Shown one piece after another: positions 47,026 through 54,876 of a stretch of DNA of 64,000 bases. The stretch covers positions 120,882 to 184,881 of the forward strand of contig PLDC01000025.1 in NCBI GenBank assembly GCA_003134995.1, written 5' to 3'. How positions within the stretch are numbered: the stretch's first letter is position 1; each line of letters begins with the position of its first letter. A program made the translations under genes and the position numbers. The notes beneath the pieces were generated by a model. That model searched no databases. It saw nothing but the letters and a program-made list of their open reading frames with translations, and was not told the origin of the DNA. The DNA comes from Acidobacteriaceae bacterium. GTDB lineage: Bacteria; Acidobacteriota; Terriglobia; Terriglobales; Acidobacteriaceae.

Positions 47026-49158
47026 ATGTTTCTTTCCCACATCTGGCTGATCCCCCTGCTGCCGGCCTTCGGTGCGGCGGTCATGTTCTTTTTTGGCCGC
47101 AAGCTGCAGAAGGCTACGGTCAGCGCGGTTTGCGTTGGCACCATTGTGCTGGCGTTTCTGATGGCTTGCGGAGCGGTCTGGCAATATTCGGCATGGTCTT
47201 CTACTCCAGAAAACTTTCATAAGCCTTACGAGACCATCCTCTATACATGGCTGGGCACCGATACGGGCCACGCGAATTACGCGATGCACGGCGGAACTCC
47301 TGCCGCGTTCCATGCGGATGCCGGCTTCCTGCTTGATCCGCTTTCTGGCATCTGGCTGCTGTTCGTCACCGGCGTCGGCATGCTGATCCATATTTATTCC
47401 ACCGGTTACATGGCGCATGAAGGTGGCTATTACCGCTTCTTCGGATATCTCAACCTCTTCATGTTCTCCATGCTCACGCTGATTCTCGCCAACAACTACG
47501 TGCTCATGTTTGTCGGCTGGGAAGGCGTGGGCCTGTGTTCGTATCTGCTGATCGGATTCTATTTCCACCGCAAGTCGGCCACCGACGCGGGAAATAAAGC
47601 ATTCATCGTCAACCGCATCGGAGACGCCGGATTTCTGCTGGGAATGTTTTTCATCGCCTGGATTTTCGGATCGCTCCGCTTCACCGAGGTCACGTCTCTG
47701 GCGCACAGCGGACGCTTTGCCATCGGCGATCCGCTCATCACTGCGGCGACGCTACTGCTTTTCGTTGGCGCTTGCGGCAAATCGGCGCAGCTTCCGCTCT
47801 ACGTCTGGTTGCCCGACGCGATGGAAGGTCCCACGCCAGTTTCTGCACTCATCCACGCGGCGACCATGGTCACTGCGGGCGTTTACATGGTTGCGCGCTC
47901 GAATGCGCTGTTTGTGCTCGCGCCAAAGTCGATGTTAGTGGTTGCCATCGTGGGCGCATTAACGGCGCTGTTTGCCGCTTCGATCGGCTTGGTGCAAAAC
48001 GACATCAAGCGCGTGCTGGCTTACTCGACTGTCTCGCAGCTCGGCTACATGTTTCTTGCGCTCGGCGTCGGAGCGTTCGCCGCCGGCGTGTTCCACGTTT
48101 TTACCCATGCATTTTTCAAGGCCCTGCTGTTTTTGGGCGCCGGCTCGGTGATTCACGCCATGAGCGGCGAGCAGGACATGCGGAACATGGGCGATTTGTT
48201 CCATCGCATTCCTATCACGCATCGCACCATGTTCATCGCGACGCTGGCCATCGCGGGCATTTTTCCGTTTGCGGGATTCTTTTCGAAAGATGCGATTCTC
48301 TGGGAAGCATGGTCGCGCGAAGGCGGCGCGTACCGCTTCCTGTGGTATGTCGGCTACGGCACAGCATTGATGACCGCGTTCTATATGTTCCGGCTAATGT
48401 ATCTGACCTTTCACGGCCACCCGCGCATGAGCCACGAAGCGGAGCACCACATTCACGAGTCGCCGGTGTCGATGACCGCGCCGCTGGTGGCGCTTGCGCT
48501 GTGTGCCATCGTCGCCGGATGGCTGGGCTGGCCGCACAGCCTGGGTGGATCCGATCGTTTCACGAAATTCCTTGAGCCCGTTTTTGCCACGGAAGCGCAG
48601 GTGCTTGAACAGCAGGGAAGAGCTGGCCAGGTTGCGGCCGGGCAGAAAGAAGAAGAACGCAACACGGGCACGGAATGGCTGCTGATGGGATTGTCGCTTG
48701 CTGCCGCCGGCATTGGCTGGGGCATGGCTTGGAGAAGCTATCGCCACGCCGACAAAGGTTACACTGAACCCATCGCCGTTGCTGCTCCGCCCGTGTACAA
48801 CGTGCTGCTCAACAAGTATTACGTGGACGAAGGCTACGACTACGTCTTCACTGGCCGGCGCAAGGTGGGAGACGTGCGCCTCGGTGTGCTCGGGCTTGGC
48901 GTAGCGTCCTCGTGGTTCGACGTACATATTGTCGATGGAGCGGTCAACGCCGCGGGCTGGATCACGCGTCTCTTCGCGACTATTTCGAGTTGGTGGGATA
49001 AGTGGATCATCGACGGCATCGGAGTCAATGGTCCGGCAATTCTGGCGCGAGCGCTCTCGTATCCCGCGCGGGCATTCGAATGGGGCCTGGTGCAGTGGTA
49101 TGCGCTGGTGATGACTGCGGGGCTGGTGGGGTTTGTTTTTTATTACGTGTATCACTGA
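47026..49158 (+). CDS. nuoL: NADH-quinone oxidoreductase subunit L
   Basis: 710 residues, antiporter-like distal membrane subunit of complex I with a C-terminal lateral helix. Conserved: FVGWEGVGLCSYLLIGF, VNRIGDAGF, LPDAMEGPTPVSALIHAATMVTAG-type region (about 265-290), and KRVLAYSTVSQLGYM. A charged insertion (AGQVAAGQKEEERNTG) lies in the C-terminal third. Flanked on both sides by word-built dyads. Confidence 0.96.
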   Translation: MFLSHIWLIPLLPAFGAAVMFFFGRKLQKATVSAVCVGTIVLAFLMACGAVWQYSAWSSTPENFHKPYETILYTWLGTDTGHANYAMHGGTPAAFHADAGFLLDPLSGIWLLFVTGVGMLIHIYSTGYMAHEGGYYRFFGYLNLFMFSMLTLILANNYVLMFVGWEGVGLCSYLLIGFYFHRKSATDAGNKAFIVNRIGDAGFLLGMFFIAWIFGSLRFTEVTSLAHSGRFAIGDPLITAATLLLFVGACGKSAQLPLYVWLPDAMEGPTPVSALIHAATMVTAGVYMVARSNALFVLAPKSMLVVAIVGALTALFAASIGLVQNDIKRVLAYSTVSQLGYMFLALGVGAFAAGVFHVFTHAFFKALLFLGAGSVIHAMSGEQDMRNMGDLFHRIPITHRTMFIATLAIAGIFPFAGFFSKDAILWEAWSREGGAYRFLWYVGYGTALMTAFYMFRLMYLTFHGHPRMSHEAEHHIHESPVSMTAPLVALALCAIVAGWLGWPHSLGGSDRFTKFLEPVFATEAQVLEQQGRAGQVAAGQKEEERNTGTEWLLMGLSLAAAGIGWGMAWRSYRHADKGYTEPIAVAAPPVYNVLLNKYYVDEGYDYVFTGRRKVGDVRLGVLGLGVASSWFDVHIVDGAVNAAGWITRLFATISSWWDKWIIDGIGVNGPAILARALSYPARAFEWGLVQWYALVMTAGLVGFVFYYVYH

Positions 49159-49163
49159 GGCGC

Positions 49164-49229
49164 GAGCTGTGAGCTACGAGCTTCGAGCAAGCAAGTGCTG
49201 GTCCGCTCGAAGCTCATAGCTCGAAGCTC
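49164..49229. repeat. GAGCT-word dyad between nuoL and nuoM
   Basis: Arms 49164-49188 and 49205-49229 match as reverse complements at 22 of 25 positions with a 16-nt loop. Confidence 0.85.
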
Positions 49230-49238
49230 GAAGCTAAC

Positions 49239-50849
49239 ATGCAAAACCACATACTCTCGATCATTCTCTTCACGCCGCTGATCGGCGCGCTCGTCCTCCT
49301 GTTTGTTCCCAAGGAGAACAAGGACGCCGTGCGCTGGATCGCGAATATTTTCGCGCTTGGCGGCTTCTTGGTCTCGCTGCCGCTGGTGCCAATGTTCTGG
49401 GCGCAGCGCTTCGACGCTACGCAACACTTCAAGTTCATCGAGGGCACTGCCAACAACTGGATTCCCTCCATCGGCGCGGGCTACACGATCGGCATCGACG
49501 GCATTTCTTTTCTGCTGATCATGCTGACTACGCTGCTGGGCTGGATCTCGATTCTTTCGTCGTGGACGGCAATTGAGAATCGCGTCAAAGAATATTATGT
49601 CTGGTTCTTGATTCTGCAGACCGGTATGCTCGGCGTCTTCATGGCGCTGGATTTCTTCCTCTTCTTCGTTTTCTGGGAAGCCATGCTCGTCCCAATGTAT
49701 CTGCTGATCGGCATCTGGGGCGGTCCGCGCAAACTTTACGCGGCGATTAAGTTCTTTCTATATACGCTGGCCGGCTCGGTGCTGATGCTGCTCGGTATTC
49801 TGTTTTTGTATTTCCACCATGAACGCGTCACGCATGTTTTCACGTTCAGCATTCCTGAACTATACAAGACTGCGCCGCAAATTTATTCCGACCCTGCTTA
49901 CGGGCCGACGATCGCCACTTTGCTGTTCTTCGCTTTCTTCTTTGCGTTCGCCATCAAGGTGCCGATGTTCCCCTTCCATACGTGGCTGCCTGACGCGCAC
50001 GTGGAAGCGCCGACCGCCGGCTCGGTCATCCTCGCCGGCGTTCTGCTGAAGATGGGGACGTACGGCTTCATCCGCTTCTCGCTGCCGTTCTTTCCTGACG
50101 TGCTCACTCATGGCAAAGTCCGCGGCTGGATGATCGCGCTCTCGATCATTGGCATTCTTTATGGCGCTCTCGTCTCGCTGATGCAGAAGGACATGAAGAA
50201 GCTGGTGGCGTATTCCTCGGTTAGCCATCTTGGCTTTTGCACGCTGGGAATCTTCGCGCTTACGCCGCTTGCCTTGAGTGGATCGGTGCTGCAGCAGATT
50301 AATCACGGCATCTCGACGGGAGCGCTGTTCTTGATTGTCGGCATTCTCTACGAACGCCGGCACACGCGCGAGATTGCCGAGTACGGCGGCATTTCAACGG
50401 TCATGCCCGTCTACGCCACTATTACGCTGATCATGTTCCTTTCGTCGATGGGGCTGCCGCTGCTCAACGGTTTCATCGGCGAGTACTACATAATGCTCGG
50501 TACGTTCATGGTGAGTTGGAGATGGGCGGCGTGGGCCGTGCCCGGCGTGGTGCTTGCCGCGGCGTATCTGTTGTGGCTTTACCAGCGGGTCTTTTTTGGC
50601 ACGGTAACGAATCCGAAGAATGAGAAGCTGCACGATCTGACGCCGCGTGAAGTGCTCACGTTTGTGCCGCTGCTGATCATGGCCTTCTGGATCGGTCTTT
50701 ATCCCAAACCGTTTTTGCAGATTCTTGAGCAGCCCGCTACCCAGATCGTGCAGAGCGTGACGAACCCGCAGGGTGCAAGCGCGGGCGCAATGAATGCCGC
50801 GCTCCTGCAGCAGCCCGAGACAGCGCAAGCAGAGAAGGGGAAGAACTAG
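49239..50849 (+). CDS. nuoM: NADH-quinone oxidoreductase subunit M
   Basis: 536 residues, antiporter-like membrane subunit. Conserved FWEAMLVPMYLLIGIWGG with the key Glu, LPDAHVEAPTAGSVILAGVL, KKLVAYSSVSHLGF and LINGFIGE-like PLLNGFIGEYY. Its TAG stop overlaps the nuoN GTG start by one base. Confidence 0.96.
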   Translation: MQNHILSIILFTPLIGALVLLFVPKENKDAVRWIANIFALGGFLVSLPLVPMFWAQRFDATQHFKFIEGTANNWIPSIGAGYTIGIDGISFLLIMLTTLLGWISILSSWTAIENRVKEYYVWFLILQTGMLGVFMALDFFLFFVFWEAMLVPMYLLIGIWGGPRKLYAAIKFFLYTLAGSVLMLLGILFLYFHHERVTHVFTFSIPELYKTAPQIYSDPAYGPTIATLLFFAFFFAFAIKVPMFPFHTWLPDAHVEAPTAGSVILAGVLLKMGTYGFIRFSLPFFPDVLTHGKVRGWMIALSIIGILYGALVSLMQKDMKKLVAYSSVSHLGFCTLGIFALTPLALSGSVLQQINHGISTGALFLIVGILYERRHTREIAEYGGISTVMPVYATITLIMFLSSMGLPLLNGFIGEYYIMLGTFMVSWRWAAWAVPGVVLAAAYLLWLYQRVFFGTVTNPKNEKLHDLTPREVLTFVPLLIMAFWIGLYPKPFLQILEQPATQIVQSVTNPQGASAGAMNAALLQQPETAQAEKGKN

Positions 50850-52399
50850 TGGGCGGCGTGGCAGCTCTGGCATACGACTGGCATGACTACGTGATGGCCT
50901 TGCCCATCACGCTGCTCACTTTGTTTGCTCTCGGCATTCTGCTCATCGATCTCATGATCCCGCCGGAGAGCAAGTGGATCAACGGCGCGACCGCGTTCAT
51001 CGGGGTGCTATTCGCCGCGGGCGGCGTGTACAAAATTCAATCGCTGATGGACGCGCAGCACTCGGCGGGCGCACTTGGCATGATGCGCAGCATGCTGATC
51101 GACCGCGTCGCCATTTACTTTTTCTATTTATTTCTCGCCGCCACAGCCATCTCCATTCTGATGTCGATGCGCTACTTGCAGATCGAGCATGAGAATCACG
51201 GCGAGTATTACACGCTGATGTTGCTCTCGGTAGTCGGCATGATGTGCATGGCCTCCGGGTTCGACATTGTGCTGATGTTTATCGGCCTGGAGTTGATGGC
51301 GATCTCCACCTATGTTCTTGTCGGGTTTCTGCGGCGCGACCGGCGTTCAAACGAAGCGGCGCTGAAATATCTTTTGCTGGGCGCGTTTTCGTCCGGCATT
51401 TTTGCGTATGGCCTGTCGCTGCTGTACGGCCTGACCGGAAGCACGAACCTGCTTGCGATCAGCACACAGATCGCGCAGATACTCGCCAAGGATCCTCATA
51501 ATGCCATTGCTATCGTCGCGTTGCTGACGACGATGACGGGGCTGCTGTTTAAGATTGCTGCTGTACCGTTTCATCAGTGGGCTCCCGATGCGTATGAAGG
51601 CGCGCCCACCTGCGTTACTGGATTTATGTCCGTTGCGGTGAAAGCCGCAGGATGGGCGCTGCTGTTGCGCATTCTGATTGGCAGTCCGTTCCAGCTCGGC
51701 GGACTAATCGCGATGCGCTCCACGTGGGTTCCCGTGCTGGTCTTCGTTTCCATCGCGACCATGACGGGTGCAAACTTTGCCGCGCTCACTCAGACCAACA
51801 CCAAGCGCCTCCTCGCGTATTCTTCCATCGCGCACGTCGGCTACATGTTGCTCGGGCTGATCGCGGGCACGTACACGGACATCAGCTCCGACGGCCTCAA
51901 AGGCATCCTGATTTATCTGCTCGTCTACACGTTCATGAACCTGGGCGCGTTTGGCGTAATCGCATCGTTGCGGCACCGCAATGTGATCGGCGACGAACTC
52001 GATGATCTCAACGGACTCTACGCGCGCGCTCCCGTCGAAGCTGTGCTCATGCTGATCTTTCTGCTCTCGCTCGCCGGGATTCCGCCTCTGGCAGGCTTTT
52101 GGGGTAAGTACTTCATCTTTCTAAGCTTGATCGAAACCGGGCACTACGCGCTGGCTTCGCTAGGCGTGCTCTATTCCGTCTTCGGCCTGTATTACTACCT
52201 GAAGATGGCGAACGCCATGTTTATGGGCCAGCCGGAGGAGCGAGGTTTGCTGCCGGTAAGTTGGACGATGCGCGTCGCGCTCGGAGTGACTGCATTCGCC
52301 ACGCTCTTCATTGGGATCATGCCCGACCGCTTCATCCAATTCGTGAACTGGTCGGCAAACATAGCGCAGAATCCGGCAATGTCAAAGCTAGTACGCTAG
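50849..52399 (+). CDS. nuoN: NADH-quinone oxidoreductase subunit N
   Basis: 516 residues, antiporter-like membrane subunit. Conserved FIGLELMAISTYVLVGF, FHQWAPDAYEGAPTCVTGFM, KRLLAYSSIAHVGYM and AGIPPLAGFWGKYFIF. The GTG at 50849 overlaps the nuoM stop; an internal ATG at codon 16 is an alternative start. It is the last gene of this nuo run; F0 genes begin 133 nt later. Confidence 0.96.
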   Translation: MGGVAALAYDWHDYVMALPITLLTLFALGILLIDLMIPPESKWINGATAFIGVLFAAGGVYKIQSLMDAQHSAGALGMMRSMLIDRVAIYFFYLFLAATAISILMSMRYLQIEHENHGEYYTLMLLSVVGMMCMASGFDIVLMFIGLELMAISTYVLVGFLRRDRRSNEAALKYLLLGAFSSGIFAYGLSLLYGLTGSTNLLAISTQIAQILAKDPHNAIAIVALLTTMTGLLFKIAAVPFHQWAPDAYEGAPTCVTGFMSVAVKAAGWALLLRILIGSPFQLGGLIAMRSTWVPVLVFVSIATMTGANFAALTQTNTKRLLAYSSIAHVGYMLLGLIAGTYTDISSDGLKGILIYLLVYTFMNLGAFGVIASLRHRNVIGDELDDLNGLYARAPVEAVLMLIFLLSLAGIPPLAGFWGKYFIFLSLIETGHYALASLGVLYSVFGLYYYLKMANAMFMGQPEERGLLPVSWTMRVALGVTAFATLFIGIMPDRFIQFVNWSANIAQNPAMSKLVR

Positions 52400-52532
52400 G
52401 CGGCTCTGGGCAGAAGCTGAAAATGCTCGCGTGGAGACGGGTGCATTCTCCCGTCCCGGTCAGCGAAGCGCAGCCGGAATCTTTCAATGCTACCGATGAG
52501 CGTAGAATCCACTCTGCAAGGCTAAAGCAAAA

Positions 52533-52766
52533 ATGCCAGCCGATCCAGATTCCGAGCCCGGTAAGAAAGAGAACTTCTGGGTGCAGGCAGCCCGCTACAG
52601 TCAGTTGGCGGTCGTTTTTCCCGCTGCGCTGGTTGTGGGATGGCTGCTCGGTGCGGCACTTGACCGCTGGCTGCACACCACTTGGCTCTACCTTGCCGGC
52701 ATCCTCCTCGGCATCGCCGCCGGTTTCATCGAACTGATTCGCACAGCCATGCGCGATACCAAATAG
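52533..52766 (+). CDS. atpZ: AtpZ/AtpI-type small F0 accessory protein
   Basis: 77 residues with two membrane helices (YSQLAVVFPAALVVGWLLG; TWLYLAGILLGIAAGFIELI). It resembles AtpZ, found with AtpI at the start of many ATP synthase operons and thought to help c-ring assembly or divalent cation uptake. The next gene, atpI, starts 7 nt downstream. Confidence 0.8.
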   Translation: MPADPDSEPGKKENFWVQAARYSQLAVVFPAALVVGWLLGAALDRWLHTTWLYLAGILLGIAAGFIELIRTAMRDTK

Positions 52767-52773
52767 CTCGTCG

Positions 52774-53220
52774 ATGCCCGACCAGATACACACCGAACCA
52801 GACGCGGCGCAGGCCGCTACGGCCGAGCATTTCTATTCCGGCGCTCTCGGTCGCATTGGGGGTGTCATGGGCGTGCTCGCTCCATTGCTGGTTGCGGCCG
52901 CATGGTGGAAGTTCGGCCCGCGTCCCGCCATAGGCTTCGCCTTCGGTTGTGCCATTGCCTATCTTAATTTCTACTGGTTGAAGCGTGTAATCGCGGGTTT
53001 CGCCGATCGTGCTACTGGTGCCGCCACATCGCAATCCGGGCAGGGAATCGTCTTTCGTTTTCTGCTACGTTATGTTTTGATGGCGCTAGGTGCCTATGTT
53101 ATATTCACTGTTTCACCCGCGAGCCTGAATGGGCTTCTTGCGGGCTTATTTTTGCCCGTAGCCGCCATCGGATGCGAAGCGGTTTACGAGCTGTACGCAG
53201 CGCTGGCGCGCGGCGTATAA
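52774..53220 (+). CDS. atpI: ATP synthase subunit I
   Basis: 148 residues with four hydrophobic helices, including GVLAPLLVAAAWWKFG, AIGFAFGCAIAYLNFYWLKR and GLLAGLFLPVAAIGCEAVYELY. Family AtpI/UncI: helps c-ring assembly. The order atpZ-atpI-atpB-atpE is typical. Confidence 0.8.
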   Translation: MPDQIHTEPDAAQAATAEHFYSGALGRIGGVMGVLAPLLVAAAWWKFGPRPAIGFAFGCAIAYLNFYWLKRVIAGFADRATGAATSQSGQGIVFRFLLRYVLMALGAYVIFTVSPASLNGLLAGLFLPVAAIGCEAVYELYAALARGV

Positions 53221-53266
53221 CGAGCACGGAAGAGCTTAGGAGCTAGCAGCTAGAGACTTTTCATTT

Positions 53267-53998
53267 ATGCCCGAGCAACTTTGGTTCACCGAAATCCTGA
53301 ATCGCCTGTTTGCCGGCCCCGTCACGGCGTTGCTGCTGGCATTGCATGTCAAGGTGAAATATCCGATAGCTCCTATTCCAAACTCTTTTGCGATGGAGAT
53401 TTTGGTTTTCTCGTTCCTGTTGATTCTGTTTCTGCTGGTTCGTTCGCGCCTTTCGGTCGATCGTCCGGGCTCGTTGCAGCATGTCTTCGAGGGCGTTGAG
53501 GGATTCATCCAGGGCCAGAGCGACGAGATCATCGGCCACCACAGCGAAGGCTACACACCATTCCTGGCTACGCTCTGCTTCTTCATTCTGTTCTGCAATC
53601 TGATCGGCGTGATTCCGGGCTTCGAGTCGCCGACCGCGGTGCCCATAGTTCCTCTCGGCTGCGCTCTCTGTGCTTTCTTTTATTATCAGGCTCAAGGATT
53701 CAAGCACGCCGGAATCAGTTATCTGAAGCACTTCGCCGGACCTATGCCCGCTCTGGCGCCGCTAATGATTCCCATCGAACTCATCAGCCATCTGGCACGT
53801 GTGCTGTCGCTCACGATCCGTCTGTTCGCCAACATGTTTGCCGGCGATATGGTAACGTGGGTTTTCTTTTCGATTGTCCCCATCGGCGTGCCGATCGTGT
53901 TCCTGGGTCTGCACATCGGAGTGTCACTGTTGCAGACGTATATTTTCGTCCTGCTCACGACCGTTTATTTGCAGGGCGCGGTTTCGGAAGAGCACTAG
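53267..53998 (+). CDS. atpB: ATP synthase F0 subunit a
   Basis: 243 residues, five to six membrane helices. The essential Arg lies in RVLSLTIRLFANMFAGD. The subunit forms the two ion half-channels against the c-ring. A GAGCT-word spacer precedes it and a long dyad follows it before atpE. Confidence 0.95.
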   Translation: MPEQLWFTEILNRLFAGPVTALLLALHVKVKYPIAPIPNSFAMEILVFSFLLILFLLVRSRLSVDRPGSLQHVFEGVEGFIQGQSDEIIGHHSEGYTPFLATLCFFILFCNLIGVIPGFESPTAVPIVPLGCALCAFFYYQAQGFKHAGISYLKHFAGPMPALAPLMIPIELISHLARVLSLTIRLFANMFAGDMVTWVFFSIVPIGVPIVFLGLHIGVSLLQTYIFVLLTTVYLQGAVSEEH

Positions 53999-54008
53999 AG
54001 GCAGTCGT

Positions 54009-54107
54009 CAGTGATCAGTGGTCGGTGATCAGTAAGAGCCTAATCGAACGAGTTCTTGGGGTGGTCCCACCCTTAAGGTTTTACTGATCACCGACCACTG
54101 GCCATTG
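54009..54107. repeat. TGATCAGTGG-word dyad between atpB and atpE
   Basis: Arms 54009-54035 and 54081-54107 match as reverse complements at 24 of 27 positions. The loop contains a nested GGGTGG-tc-CCACCC hairpin. Confidence 0.85.
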
Positions 54108-54189
54108 ATTTTCAGCCGCGAGCGTGAGGGCGTCTGCACGGTATGACGTCAACCACCCACTGGCGGTATTTCATACGAGGAGAAACACA

Positions 54190-54495
54190 ATGAGCAAGTT
54201 GAGTAAGTTGTTTATGGTACTGTCTGTACTCTCGTTCGCCGTCCCGGCCTTTGCGCAGGGCGAAGTTGCATCAACGGGGGTCAACTGGGTCGCCATCGCC
54301 GCTGGATTCTCCATGGCCTTTGCTTCCGGCATCTGCGCTCTGGCGCAGGGCAAAGCGACCGCCGCCGCTGCTGAGAGTCTGGCCCGCAATCCAGCTGCCC
54401 GTCCCGGCATTCAGCTGGCTCTGATTCTGGGTCTGGCCCTGATCGAGTCACTCGCGCTTTACACCTTGGTCATCATCTTTGCCAAGGTGAAGTAG
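54190..54495 (+). CDS. atpE: ATP synthase F0 subunit c with N-terminal signal-like sequence
   Basis: 101 residues, the rotor-ring subunit. Ion-carrying Glu in LIESLALY (helix 2), polar loop LARNP. The N-terminus (KLFMVLSVLSFAVPAFAQG) is an extra signal-peptide-like segment. Aligned on the ARNP loop, helix 1 has Gln at the Na+-ligand position and helix 2 has Glu-Ser and Tyr as in Na+-binding c subunits; the next residue is Leu rather than Thr. GAGGAG lies 8 nt before the ATG at 54190. Confidence 0.93.
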   Translation: MSKLSKLFMVLSVLSFAVPAFAQGEVASTGVNWVAIAAGFSMAFASGICALAQGKATAAAAESLARNPAARPGIQLALILGLALIESLALYTLVIIFAKVK

Positions 54496-54553
54496 ACAAG
54501 TTTCAGAGTTTCAAAGTTTCGACGGCTTTAGGGTTCAAGAGTTGTAATCGCAA

Positions 54554-54584
54554 AAAAGGCCTCTGCTCGTCGCAGAGGCCTTTT
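54554..54584 (+). terminator. Rho-independent terminator of the nuo-atp run
   Basis: Perfect 13-bp arms AAAAGGCCTCTGC (54554-54566) and GCAGAGGCCTTTT (54572-54584) with a 5-nt loop and T tract. It ends atpE transcription and, being symmetric, may also serve the opposite strand. Confidence 0.9.
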
Positions 54585-54604
54585 GATTTTCCGAACGATG
54601 CGGG

Positions 54605-54775
54605 CTAGGGAACCCACCTCGCTGGCTCGTCCGGATCATCTCTTGTTTCAATCATGGCTGCCCCGATAGCGTCGACAGTCACGGCTCTTTTTCTGGCGCG
54701 GACTTTCAGTGCGACGGTGAGGAACCACAGAAATGCCACAACGACGCACCCGCCAAGAAACCAGATAAAGTCCAT
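54605..54775 (-). CDS. Possible small single-helix membrane protein
   Basis: 56 residues: MDFIWFLGGCVVVAFLWFL forms one membrane helix, then a basic stretch (KVRARKRA) and an acidic end (ETRDDPDEPARWVP). No ribosome binding site is evident. The terminator at 54554-54584 lies just past its stop. Word repeats of GTTTCAAA/TTTGAAAC flank it (54497-54522, 54826-54870). Not recognised. Confidence 0.45.
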   Translation of the reverse strand: MDFIWFLGGCVVVAFLWFLTVALKVRARKRAVTVDAIGAAMIETRDDPDEPARWVP

Positions 54776-54876
54776 CGCAGTGACCAGTTCGATGCGGCAG
54801 GGAAAGCGCGGTCGTCGAAATCTTGAAACTTTGAAACTTTGAAACTCTGAAACTCTGAAACCTTGAAGCCTGTCCC

